From the NCBI RefSeq assembly GCF_030867145.1, contig NC_134440.1, positions 4,278,001-4,342,000 of the forward strand: a stretch of 64,000 nt of DNA, given 5' to 3'. Every line of letters begins with the position of its first letter. The first letter of the stretch is position 1. Below are positions 45,301 through 58,623 of the stretch, one piece after another. Both the position numbers and the translations under genes were made by a program. The notes below the pieces were generated by a model. That model did no database searches. It had not been told where the DNA came from and saw only the letters and a list, made by a program, of their open reading frames with translations. Source of the DNA: Opisthocomus hoazin (taxonomy: Eukaryota; Chordata; Aves; Opisthocomiformes; Opisthocomidae).

Positions 45301-48300
45301 AAAGGGTAACAATTTATACACTTAATATTTCAGGCCATCAAACATATTTCTTCTTGAATGAAACCTCTGGGAATTAAGTACCCGAGTTCCTCTCTGGAAC
45401 CGATTCCAAGGCATCCCGGCCTTTAACCACCTAAATTTCTCAGGCGCCTTTGTTATGCCTCTCACCAAACCATGCTCCCTGCCCGTGAAGGGTTTACATC
45501 CCTGCGATAAGACAAGAGCCAATAGTTTGATGCCAACAGATGGAAGCAATAAGCAAGTACAGCAACTGTAACAGAAATAATAAACAACCACACGTAGAAC
45601 ATTTTCTTCTACACCAGCCAAGGAAAGTCCATCAATTCTCATCTGGAAATCCCTGTAACATTTGCAGTGAGGATCTGCCATGGCTGTGCATGCTGCTGCC
45701 CCGCAGCACACATTTGCCTTGGTAATGTGGGCCATCACCCGGTGAATTCTGCTGTTTTCTCCTACCAACTCATTTCCACATTGCCCAGGGAAGCAGAATA
45801 CACTGATTAGCGAGAGCTGAGCTGGATATGGGCGAGGGCTGGGTAGGATGGGAGGGAAGGAGCCTTGCACCTTGCAGAGGGGCTGAGGGGTCTTGTGGAC
45901 TGGGCTAGGGGTCAGATGTCGTATTTATAACACCAGGAGTTATGCATGAGGTGATCCCAAAGCATAATAAGTGTTCAATTAATAGCTTATGAACGTGTTG
46001 ATAAGTTCATTAGAATGATGCATGAGCACATGAATATTCCAGAGCAGGCAGGAGTCAGGGAAGTTACTGCTGGAAACTGTGTTAATAAGGTGATTACACG
46101 CTTTACATGTGAAGTCTGCAAGCGCTCCACTCCTGTTAGATGAACGGCTTATGGCCCACCAGGACTGAACGATCTCATTGCAACCTCCTCTTTGCAAATC
46201 ACTCACTTTTCCTCTTTAATATAAACAAATGGGTAACATTTTCCAGTTAACAATAATATTCAGCAGTGTGGACCAAAGCAAATGAGTTAATTGCTTTAAG
46301 AAGCTTTAACTGCATTTCCATCCATTGGAATTATTGCTTCTGGAAAGACAAACATTAAAAACCTCCAGCAACAATAAGCAAGATACCCAAAGGGTCAACT
46401 CCAGCAACTGCTGATGTAGAGCAGAGATATAAATGAAACCAAGCACTGAGTGATTTTGTCTGCCTGGGCCCTTCCCTTCTCTTTTGGCTCCAGAAAACTA
46501 AAATTGATGAGCTCTGTGAGCAGATGCCCATTGCACCCCAACTCTAGAAAAGACCTTGGGCCACAGCCCTTGCTATCTGCTGGCACTTGCCTTTCCTTCC
46601 TCCCCTTTCCTGTCTCATCTCAGTATAGACAGGCAGGCTAGGATGGAGGCAGACTTCTGGACAAATTCAAACGCTGCCTGATTTTGAAGCCTAGAGGAAG
46701 TGTGTTTTGGTTTCTGGCATTGTTGTACAAGCAACTGTTTTTGGCTGGGAGATTGAACAGGAAAGCCAGGGTAGCAGAAGAAGAGCTTCTCTATCTAATC
46801 TCATCTTCTTGAACTAATAATCTCCCTAGCTGCTCATGCTTTTATATCTGTTCTATATTCTAACTAATCTATTTTACTGGTGCCTCATCCATTCTGGATC
46901 CCTCCTCATCTGTTCTAATGATTTATAATCCGTATTGGATTCTGAGAACAAGTTTTAAAGGGCTCTTGTGAGGAGATTAAGCCTTGCTATAAGTTTCATT
47001 CTGTGTGTTAGGTGCGTAGATATGAGTGAAAAAATGGCAGCTACTCCTAAAGTGCTTGGGAAATTTCGCTTTTGGTCTACTGCACCCTGAGACTGACTCC
47101 ATTCTAGCTAGATTTAGGCAACTTTTCATCCAGGTGTAACCTGGTAGCCTTGCCTGGAGTGGTGGCAGGAATACAGCGGCATCAGCATAGGAGAGATGAA
47201 ATACAGTATTTATGGACTTTACAAAGTCAAGACTATAGTTGTGACCTTTTGGCCCTTCGCCCAGTACAAATAAGAGAGGGAAGCACAAATATGCCTATCT
47301 TTGCAGGTGCAAAAAACATCAAGCAGCCTAAGAGGTATTTCCAAACTGCGTACAACCCCCATCATCTCCTCACCATGTGCTGCTGACTGTTGTGGGTTCT
47401 TTACTCATGGCTATCAAAAATCACTGTGAAGAATAATAAAAACCACAGCTTGTGACCAAGACAGATCCAATTATTTAACAACCAAATCTTGAATAATTCC
47501 ACCTCCATTACCCAGTATGGAGAGCCAGGGATGTTCTGCTCCCAAGAGCACCCAGAGATACCTGAACATGGCATGGGGTCTCCCCCCACCCATGCAACAG
47601 GCACATAGTGTGCCTGCACCATCTGCTCAGTGCTAGACTCACCTCCCACACAGCAAGGCACGAGCACCCACGTGCTGAGCATCCTCAGGGGACTCCACAG
47701 CATTCAGCAGGGCTAAGAGCACAGCTTCCAGATCCCAAACCTGTCTTTGTATCTCCTCACCCAAAGCTGGCTGTGATCACAACCTCCCAGCACCTGAGTT
47801 AATGGCCCTGCCCAGTAAAACATGCTCTCACATCAGGAACACACCCATCAGCTTAATTCTCACTTCTACTACATACCACCTTTCAGGTGCTTTGAATGTG
47901 AAAAGCATCGGAGCACTAGGTATCTCTCCACTTGCTGTGGTACATCTTGCCCTGCAAAGGATGCTTTGGCTCATATTTTGTGCAGACAGGGGGAAAAAAG
48001 TCAGTCTTGTTGTTAAATAAATAAAACTAGTGATTTACTTGGGAAAAACCTCTAATGAGGTCATAAGGGGTGAAATGCCACCACTGCAACTGGTGACCTT
48101 TTCTCATTTCCAAAACAACATTTGCTGGATATGGACATATACCACTGGTTGTTTACAAAGTGATTGAGGATTTTTGCTTACAGAGAGATCCTAGTTTCTG
48201 ACTTTTGCTACCGCTCACAACCTCATTCCAACAGTGACTTGCAGATAATGACTTGCAGCCTTGCAAGGGGTTTCACTGAAAGTTTGTGAGAAAGAAAAAG

Positions 48301-51235
48301 TCTCTCTGAAGCCAGAGAACAGGACAGGAGGTTGGAAACATTTAATTTGCTAACAGCAGTCAGGGAACAAGAAAGGTTTGCAACTTGGGAAACAAGCAAT
48401 AAAAAGCCCGTGGCCAAACCTGCTTTGGAGTAGGGGCAGCAGGGGAAATACTGCTGAGGAGCGGGTCCAGACAGTGAGGACCAAACGACCCAATGCCTCT
48501 TAGCAGACCACAGCAGGCCCAGCCCCAGCACACGTCCAGCCCCTCTGGGCACTGCAGCCACAGCTTGTGGCCTTCTAGCTCTGAGAGACGGGCCGAAACA
48601 TTGGCCTTGCTGGCATCTGAGTGCCAGCACTAATAACCACCAAGACCAAACAACAAACAAACTCAGCTTGATAGGTCCGAAGAGCACAGGCTGAGAACAG
48701 CTTCTTCTAAGAGCTACTGCTCCTAAGCTTATATTCCTTCTCTAGGGGCTGATCCTTCCTCTCACTGGGCTTTCCCTGTCCAGAGCATCAGCCTCATGGG
48801 TCACTGCATGTGGGTGACTACACTGGTTTTGCACCCATCTGCTTGTGCACACGTCCCACCCCCAATCATCTCAGCATCTCTTTGCCTCTCACCTCAGTCA
48901 CGTTGTAAATGAGAAGGAGGTTAACCCACCAGCCATCAGTGAAACAGCAACATCTTTCTCCTTGACATTCAGACGATTGAAAAGCTCCTTGTAGGGTCAA
49001 GCACAGTGGCTTTTAAATAATGCATTGTGTTTGTTATCGCATTGGCATTGAAGTGCTGCCTGAGAGAGACAAAGCAACTGGGGTCCCAATGCTCTGTGTT
49101 GTTTATGACGGGGCCATTGGAAGCCCTTGTGCAGACATAGCACCTGCAGAGTCACCTGTCCCACCACTCACAAGCTCCCTCTCCACATCCCACAGGTACC
49201 TCAGCAGCCCGTCACCCCTCCCGCACGCATTCGGGCTCCTCACGCATGGTCAGGGACATGCTTCCACCCTCACTTGCATATCCTGTCCCTTTCCATGCCC
49301 CCAAACCCTCTGCACCTCGCACCAACACAGCCGCTTACTCAGACCTCATGTTGCTGGGCTGGGTGGATGCAGAGATAACTACACCCAGCCTTAGTAATGC
49401 ACCTGTACCCTTATCCCTCCTGGCACACTTGCTGCAAAACAGCAGGAACCCAGTGGCTGTGGTTATCTGGATGTCTCTCATTGCCCTGGAGAAGGGGAGG
49501 AAGAGGTGGGTTTAAGAACCAAATCTGGGCTATGACATAGGTCCTTTCAGAGGAGCAGCCCAAGAGCTGCCTCCAGAGCCCGCTGTGATAGACAGACCTC
49601 CTTTCCAACCCCATGGGCCATGGCCATGTTCTCTACTGGAGCAAGAGACATCTTGGGAGGTTCTGCTCTAGGCCCTTGTCCATCACTGCTCTGTGAAAGA
49701 GGAGAAGGGCAGTAGCCACAATCCACCTTGCTCACTCTTAGCCGAACATTTTGGAGGACCTGGTTTGAATTTTCAGGCTTGTGATGTGTTACCAAGAGGT
49801 GTCACCTCTACTTGGATCAGTCATCTTGAGCCTTCTGTTAGCAGGTGGTGTCACACCTCTGCCTGGGATCACTCGGCAGAGATGGGGAAAGCAGCTGGAA
49901 ACACATGTGACCTTCTGTCAGCTCCTCTCCCACTGCTGTTTGTCACTGCAGAGCATTCTCTTACCGAAGTCACTCTCTGATACCTTGTTTTAAAGCTGCT
50001 GGCAAGCAAAGTCGAGTTGGGATGCAGTCAGCATCCACCACCCTGGTCTGAGGCCAGCATATCTGCTCCCTTCCTGAGGTCCAGCACACCTCGGGATGCT
50101 GTGTCAGGGCTGTGGCCTTCAGAGCCCCAGTTTCCCAGTGCCTTCTGAGGTCCAGAGTCAAATACCTTTGATGTTGCTGCAAAATGTGTTTGTGTAGGGT
50201 CTGGGGGAGAACCCAGGCATTCCAGCTCCTGCTCTGCTCTGTCCATCAGCAACTCTCACCTCCCCAGCTGGGACAGAACCACAGATGTCCCAGCTCCCTG
50301 TGCTTGCATTTGCGGCTGTGATCTCTGAACATCCCAACTGCAGGCCACCACCCTCACCCCCCCGCCCCAGAAGAGAAACAATTTAATCTAGAAGTTGTTT
50401 TGGTCTACTCTAATGGAAAAGCTAATAAAAATCTCCCCTTCTCTCTGTCCCTAGGACCTTTTCTGAATATTGAAAACCACCTAGGTCCCAGCACTTAGGA
50501 GCTGATCAAAGTCTCTCTCCTTCCGCTGTACATCACCTCTCCCTGATCCTGCAGGGACAAAGAGCTAGAGAAGAGAAGGGGAAAGGCAGTGAGATGCTCA
50601 GGGCTGCAGCACTCGCCACGCAGTCTGGAGGTCCCCAGTCTGAGGCTGGTATAAGTCAGTCATGCTTTTTGCCCTTTGAGGATGTGACCATCCGCTCTGT
50701 TTATTCCTTGCATCTACCAGCCGAGGGAGAGCGAGCTTGCCTGTCCCCCTCCCCCCAACCAAAACCCTTTCCGCCCTTGAGATCACTCTCTCAGATTTTT
50801 CAGTCCTGTTTGCATAGACCCGACCCTGTACTGAAGTGCAAGGATTAAACAGCACAGCTCAGGGGAGCAGGGAGAAAAGCAAACTGCAAGAAGGAGTGGA
50901 GAAATCAGGGAGATGATTTTCCATCGTCCTGACACAACTGGACTGAAAGCGCTGCGTGCGGATGGCAGCGAGCTGGGGACATCTGTAACGCAGACCGTCA
51001 AAGGGCCTCCCAGTGCTGCAACAGCCTCCCTCTACAACAGAGAGAAACACAAGCGATCCTGTGCAACGCGCTTGATGTGCTGCTGGAATTAGAGTGTGCA
51101 GCAATAAATAGAGGCTGATTTTTGAGGAAACTGCTGGTCTGCAGCACACACCTTTGCCTGTAGTATCACCCTTTGTGTGCCTGCTAGAGCTTCGTCATAT
51201 ACAATGGCTCACCATGCAAAAATCAGCAGATCTGC
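42317..51235. other. Non-coding stretch
   Basis: No exon recognised. Frames of 182 codons (minus, 45322-45870) and 154 codons (minus, 48223-48687) show no domain or paired splice sites. A compact + frame at 44878-45087 ends in an acidic serine-rich stretch and lies in locally CpG-richer sequence (44880-44960), but nothing links it to a known protein. Confidence 0.4.
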
Positions 51236-51285
51236 TCCAGATTTACGCCATGACAGGAGGAGAATTTTAGCCCAGATCACTTATG
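51236..51285. repeat. Fragment of palindromic TTTACACCAG-type repeat
   Basis: CTCCAGATTTACGCCATGAC followed by GGAGAATTTTAGCCCAGATC is one arm of the old palindromic family, with the usual inner TTTACRCCA and outer GCCCAGA words. Confidence 0.4.
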
Positions 51286-51821
51286 TGTGTGTGGGTTTTT
51301 TTTCCCAAAAGCAATTAATTAGCCTTGGTTTACAGCAGCTTCCCTTCCAGCAAAAATCAGGCCTCGCTACAATAGCAGCCCTAATTGCTATGTCAGATAT
51401 TTCATAGCCCCGTTCATTCCCCAGCATCATCAGCTATTGTCATAAATTAATAAAGCCTGGACACATCCCGTATTTAAGAATGAAAGCACAGAGAGAGGGA
51501 GTGTGACGGAGCCTTAAAGAGACAGGAGATCTGAGGGCTCTTGACAAGACCCTGAGACTCTGATCTCCTTGCCTGCATTCGAAAAACAACAAAATGACGG
51601 TCTGGAGGTATTTCTAAAAGCAGCTGCCTAAAAACATATCCATTCAGAATTACAGGATATTTTTAGACCGTAAAAGAGAGCAGATATAAATATGTCTTCA
51701 TTCCTGCTGCAATCTAATTGGTTTAATCAGTTACATCACTGATAGGTTTGATCCATGCTACACAAATATAGCTTTAATATAGAGTGAGCATGCAAAGCAT
51801 ATATGTCTATGTGCCTGGAGA

Positions 51822-51890
51822 TATATATATATGTTTTTATATATTTGTACATGATATGTATTTATATACAGGCATAGACACACATAACCC
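51822..51890. repeat. (AT)n-rich simple repeat
   Basis: ATATATATATATG, then TTTTTATATATTTGTACATG and ATATGTATTTATATACA. An imperfect TA-dinucleotide tract, easily melted and length-variable. Confidence 0.8.
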
Positions 51891-54800
51891 TCCCTTTTCT
51901 ATTTAAAAAAACGCTGCCTGAATCATTTTCACAAATAAGACAAACCCCATATTTTACTGGCAAAACGATTACGGCTGTCAGATCTGATGGACGCAGTGAC
52001 TGCAATGAATTATTCATGGAGGCTAATTATAAGCTGGCAGATTTCTGGCATTGTGGCACAAATGGGCTGGAGATCCCGGTTATCTGTAACTGATCTGCTC
52101 CTCCCGAGTTCCTGAGGCACCAGAGCAGAGGGACAAACGGGTACAATCTACTGTAGCACAAACTGATTCACTCCATGTGAACTGAGTTAGGCAGGGACTC
52201 AGCCCTTCTCCTAGGAAGTTCTGCAGGGTACAGCATAACCCCTAAAGTGACCCCGAAAGCCACAAAGGTTGTGTGCCCCAAAGTGCCATCCCAGTCTCTA
52301 AGGATCTGATAAGGGCAATTGCTCTGTAAAACAGTTACGTGGGGTCTGCCTGGTGCTCCACAATTCCACTACAATATATCCAGCATTGGGAAACAGCAGA
52401 TGTCCAAGGAAAGAGCATAAAACCGGGACAGCAGCTCGAAGCCAGAGCCTGGGCTACCTCTTCTAATCAGCACTGCTTCCTGCATCTCTTGTGCCTTTTG
52501 CCTTTTTATGATTCCCAATAGCAAGGAATAATGTGACTCCTCCCTTCCCCTCTGCTGACTACGACAGAGCCCCTATGGCTGGTGATAAAGAGCCTCTAAT
52601 AGACAGCAGCAAAGACTGGATTTTTCAGACCAGCAGCAAATGAGCTCAGAGGGTACAAGAGGCCCTGACCCAGCCCTCGCTAATCCACTGCTGTTTGGAA
52701 AGGTTCCGAGGCACATGCTGAGCCTCTGCCAAAGTGCACAGGCACGAACAGAACTGTGCCTGTAAACCCTGTGCTGAATCACAGTCCTGATGCGTAAAGG
52801 TGAGGAAGAGGAGGGCTACAGGAGAGGACAATGCAGTGACAAGTTGCAGTGCCCTGACTGGGAAGCAGAAGCACTGCACCAGTTCAGACTGAGCAGTGCG
52901 GCTGGGCTTGATGTGTGAGCCGCAGTGTTACCTGCTATCGGTTTTCCAGGCAGCATTTCAGGTGTCCCTCCCTTCTTCCCTCCCTCCCGTCCCTCCTCAG
53001 CACTTCACTGAAAGCCCACTGTGAGAGTTTGTAGCTCTGGTTTAAAGCTACTTGCTTTCTTTGAGGCTTTCAGGGACTTTCCAGGACTTTTAGTCACCCG
53101 TCAGTCACTGGCTGGAGAATAAAGCATTACCAGCACAACCAAAGGTTAAAAGAGGTTCCCTGTTCAAGGTCTTCTCCTCAGCAGGAGTTAAATACAGCAT
53201 CAAACTCCACCACCAAGCATGCTGCCTCTCCAAGGCCCTGTTTCCATGGTTGGAGCTCACTGCTGAGCAAACCAGAGGCCAAAACTCTCAGGCTTTGACT
53301 GGAGGTTTCACACAAACTGCCAGGCTCTGCCCTACACCAGGAAACCTGGGCTAAGGACAGCAGGTAGTGAAGATTATAAAATCCATGACCACAAATTCTG
53401 TGTCTAGCAGAAACATCCAAAGCAGATTTCTTTAGGCTTCTCCAACCCATTAATCTTCGACTTAATGCTGTTAGCACTGAACACCTAAAGGGGGAGGTTC
53501 AAGGCTTATTGGTTCAAATAGTCCAAGTAGTTTCAAACTTCAGTAGATATTTCATTACAGCCCAACACTAATGGTAAAAACAGGACACACCTCAAAGAAA
53601 ATTAAAGCCCCGTTTGAGCCCCTGGCTCCCCTGATAACCCCAATTCCCCTTGAAACCAAAGCTGTCCTGGGTGACTACCAGCATCTGACACCAGCTCTGA
53701 TTTCCCACTGGCCTGTGGGGTCATGCACACCCACTCTGGCTGCGTGTGCAACCACCGGGCTGGCGCCATCCCCAAATCCCGAGTGTGCTCAGAACACCTG
53801 AGGTAGAGCAGATAATCTTGTCACACATCCATCCGTGTCCCGGCTCCCCTCAAAATAAAAGGCCAGGTTATAAGCAAGAAATGAATGTCCCTGGTAAGGC
53901 CAGGCCTGGTGAATAGCATTATGCTCACAATTGCTCTGAAGCCATTCGTATTCTTCGAAGCAGAAAGGTAACAGGAATTGCGCAGCAATAACAGATCGTC
54001 AGCTGTTGGGAGCTTTCAAAGTTTGTCTCTTCTCCCAATGCACGCTATAAATATTACCCCCAGAGTCTTTTCTTTCTCTTTCCTTTTCCTCTTGACATAC
54101 TGTGGACATAAACTCTCTCCCTGGAAGGGAATTTCTTCTTCCGTGAGTTCCAAGCTCAGTGACATTCTTCATGGTGCCCTGGAGCACAGGGCCTCTGCGT
54201 GCATCTGTCTCTTTGGTGTGAACTTAAAGATCAGGAGTCATTCATTTACAAAAATAGTGAGGACACATTTTCTCCTTCTTTTCTGAGTCTCGTCCTAAGA
54301 CTGAAGAAAGGGGGAGCTGCTCAGATTGATAGGAAAGTAAGCGGCCTGCGTGCTCAGGCGATGGGTACAGTATGCACATCAAGATAATTGCAATGCAGAG
54401 AAGACAGACACGGCTGATGATGTGCATAAATCCCCCTCGTCTATGAGCTGCCTTCCCCACCCTACGTTTTCTCTGCAGTTTTAATGTTTTGTTTCAACCT
54501 TTGGATTGTGCTAAAATATTAATGCTAACGTTTTATTATAATTTTATATTCCATGTTTAATATTTTAATACAATCAAAAGCCCAAATGAAATCTTTCAAC
54601 ATTGCCGGGTGAAAAGATTATGCACAATTGAAACCGAACAATCCGCCAGAGCCATGAAGATGTTTTCCCAGAATTTTCTTCCCCTGGGTAGTTACCAAAT
54701 GTCATTCTTTTGTTCTGATGGAAGGACAGCCCTCCCCCCCCTTTGAAAATATTAGGCATTCAATTGAATTGTGCATTCAGGTGCCTCAAATTGAACCAAA

Positions 54801-57800
54801 CACCCCTAATGGGGCTCAAGATTTACCTTCTTGCTACGATATGATTTTGAGGCCTAAAAGGAATGGGGATGTCCCAGTGAGGTACCAAGTGAAGGTGTGA
54901 GACGCAAAGAGGCCCAGCCCCACTGCCTCCTGCCATCCCCGCAAGCCATCCCGTGGTGCTGAGTCAGCTATTCTGCCTCCCCAAAGTGCCACATTGACAC
55001 CGTGAAGACCGCCACGTTGCTCTGCTATGACAGTGAAGCAGACCAGGTGAGCCCCTACATAATTGAAGACCACAGCTACTCTGTGCTAACAGCCCTCCAG
55101 TCCTCACACTTTCGAGATCCCCGCTGGGTGCCACGTGCCTGTCATACCCCCTCTGTTTTATGGCAAGAGAAAGCTGCTAACACCTCCAAACAATTTTTCA
55201 ATTTAAGGCAGATTAAGAGGAAATTCTAGTGGGACTAATAACGTGTAATCTTCTTTACGTTTCTCCTCTTGCTTTATGAAGAACAGTTCACTGCAATGGC
55301 GTATTTCACACTCCGATGCTGATATTTCAATTTCCTGCTTAAGTTACAATAAAAACTGCCCACACTGCTGATGCTCCCATGAAGAATAATTTATGTTGAT
55401 TGACGTTCTTTAATTCCCTTTGGATGCAGCTAATGATTAAGAGATGCCAGGAAATTTAAAAGCACGTCCTACCTGCAGACTCCTCTAAGCTCCTTTGGAA
55501 GGCTTTGAAAAGCTTCCAATTTCAAACACAAAACACCTTGTCTTTCCTCTCTTCCTTCCCTACTTCTTCCCCACCCTACAGGAAGACAGAATTAAATTAC
55601 TGAGCTCAATCAAAGCCTAGGGAACTGAGTTCATGGCAGCAGAGCAAAGCTGGGAGGACACTCGCCTTCCTGCAGCTCATGGCAGGGCAGCTGGCTGCAG
55701 GACACCCTGCCTGGGTTCCCAAACAGGTCTTTGGGATAACTGACAGTTTGATGAAGCTGAAAAGCCCACGAGTGGGGTTTGTATCGATTTTGGGGACCAC
55801 CGGCACAGGTTTCAAGACCCTGATGGGCAAGTGCACCCTCGTGTAAATCAGCATCTGTTGGACAAACAGAGTGACACAAGTTAGATGTTAGCAGAAGGGA
55901 GCAGAAGCGTCGAACCTCGTGCATCAGCAGCTCTGCAAGGATAAGCCCTGGAGTCATCCCCCACGCACCCAATTCTGCCAGGCAACTTCAGCTACTGGGG
56001 AAAACTGCTGCAGAGGAAATGCTACAGAATCAGGCACCTGGGTGTGAAATCAGGCTTCAAACCTGCTCCAAAAATGGTCCCTGCACTGACACTCTCAAGC
56101 CAACTTTGCTGGCATCCTTATGTTAGTCAGACATGAGAAAACATGCCCTTCTTCCCCTCCCTGCACCCATGCACACCTTCCCCAGCATGCACAGACCAGC
56201 ACCCCATCTGCCCCTCACACACCTTTGCCCTGCCATGAAGAAATAATTTAAATTGGGTCCTTTTGCCAAGAAAGTCAAGGTTTTCCTTGTATTTGGCAAA
56301 GCAGCTGTGTTCCTATCTTCTGTGGACAGGAACTGTGTCTCTGTGAGGAGGATTTGCCTGTACGGCAAGGATTTATTCTTATTGCAAAGTAAATTCAGCT
56401 CCACAGGCTGCTAATCCAGCATATCTACAGCAGAATAATCCATCCAGCACAACCACCTGAGGAGATTTCCCTGTGTGGACAAAATCTTGTAGGCAGTTTG
56501 CAGGTTGGTAAGTGAAGAGGAAAAGGCCATAGATCCCTGGAGCACCCCAAATTTCGGCAGATTCCTCCAAGAGCTGCAAAAGGGCTGCTGAAACTCAGAG
56601 GGTTAAAAAGCATCCCTAAGCAAGGGAAGACTGAACATGGTTTCAAAATACTGAGAAATCTTCTCATCAAAATAATGTCAGAGCCTGTCACGGCAGAGGG
56701 AAAACAAACGCACGATACATGATGGTTCTGCATGAAATGTAAAACGCTGTTTAGTTAAAACAAAACTCTTTCAAAGCACCCGAATGGGGAAGGGGAGGGG
56801 GGGAAGAGGTAAAGGCAGAAAGCACTCCACTCTCTAATCTTAAAAGGTATTTAAATGGAGAAACCTGTTGAGGCGTGCACAGCCCTGTCTCTGTCTCCAG
56901 CATGCGCTGTGCGACACCCACAGCTCAGCGAGTGGTAATTACTGTCAGTCAAGGAGATGGAATCCTCTTCCCCAGAGCTTGTCGGTCTCCTGCTTGCTTC
57001 GAAGCACCCTCTTCCTCTGCCGTAGCAGCCATGGGACAAGGGGAGTGGAGGGGAGAACCCTTTTTTAAGCAGCCAGAAGAAGAAAGTAAGAAGAAATGGT
57101 GCCGAATGGGACTATGATGAACAGTTACCAGTGAGGTGCTGGATTCCTGCAAGCGCAGTTCCTGTCCCAAGATATTTCACTCTTTCCCGCGGGCCTTGCT
57201 TCCCATGCCAGGAAGCAAAATGCTTTTTACAGCGATGTACTGTCATTGCTGCAGAAAGTCAGGGTTTGGAGCATGGATTTCCATGTGCCAATGCGTCGCT
57301 GTACCCTCAACACAACACTGCTCTGGCTGTGCCTCCTGCTCTCCAGAAAAACTTCTGTAGACCTGGCTTGGAAGCCCAAGGGAATTTGACAGAAGGAATG
57401 CAGGCAATGGAATTGCAGTCAACAGGAAGGGTGCTGCAAGCTTTGGGGCTTTGTTGTCAGCTCCTCCATCTTGCTGCTGTGAAGGAGAACAGGACTCTCG
57501 CACCTGCCTCTTACAGCATTTACACGTGGTCGAATCCATGTGATCTCCTCTTCCCCACCCATCTGTGAAACAGATCCTTTAAACACAATAGTTAATAATA
57601 ATTGCCAAAAAGGACACCAACTCAGAACACAATGACAGAAACCACAGCTAAGGAAAGAAAAAAGATCCGTTTAAAATTGTAGAAGATCAGCATACCAGCA
57701 GAAAGAGACTTTCATGGACATGTCTTTAATCTTTCCCGCTTCCAGCCCTTAATAGCAGAACCTGATTCGAAGACTTGATGATTGATTTCCAACCCAGACG

Positions 57801-58601
57801 CAAAGTGACAGGCTCATTTTCAAGTATTGCACAGCTATAATTCCGTGTTTTATTTGTTATTATTTTAACCTGCTGATGGAGTGGGGCTGCATTCAAGGTA
57901 ACGGGTAACAACTCTGGCTTGAGGCATTATTTAGAGACAGGTATTTAAAGCAAGAGCCTCGTGCCTCTTGATATTTATGAAGAAGATGTGCCTGTAGCTG
58001 CAGTGCTCCTATCTTATTTGTTTGTTGTTCAAACAAAGGATCAGGAAATTGGATGCTGTTTCTAGCGAGTGATATCATCTCAACAGTTAAGGAAAGGCCA
58101 CTGGTCTTTACATGTTTCTCCAGCAGAGCAATGAGGAGAGCTGTCCCTAATTCAAGGTGAATGAGTCACCTTGGAGAGTGCTTGTCTCTGTAAACACGGA
58201 AAGGCCCTGCTCCATAAACCCACCGGACAGAACAAACTCTCAAATAGGGCTGAACAGCATCCTCGAGGCCGTGGGGCCCAATCCTGATGCTGGTCATTGA
58301 AGCTTGTCTTCAGATTTATGGGAAGTTTTCCCCATTTCTTGCCTTAATTTCCCCTCTTCTAAATTGAGATCGAATTAAGAAATCTTGCCTTTACCACCAT
58401 GGAGGACAGTGCACAGCATTTTTCTCACTCAGAATAAGGTTCTTGGAAGAAAATCCTTCCAGCCAGATTCAGTGAGAGCCCTTATCCCACTGGAGAGCAG
58501 GATGGAAAATCCTGCTGTGGCTGACAGGGCTTTTGTGGGATTAGGGCATGTTTACGTAGCCATAGCAGAGCCATGCCGGGTCAGGTCGTGTCCATCCCCC
58601 G

Positions 58602-58623
58602 CCCCCCCCCCCCCCCCCCCCCC
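58602..58623. repeat. Poly-C tract, 22 bp
   Basis: 22 consecutive C, preceded by CCCCC-G. It is the longest homopolymer in the window; the complementary G22 is a strong G-quadruplex candidate. The assembled length is likely uncertain. Confidence 0.9.

Noticed and set aside
45322..45870. 182-codon minus frame, cysteine-rich in the middle
   Set aside because: No recognisable cysteine spacing, signal peptide or splice context. Probably chance.
48223..48687. 154-codon minus frame beginning with a hydrophobic stretch that looks like a signal peptide
   Set aside because: The remainder is low in structure, with no family match and no supporting promoter or splice sites.
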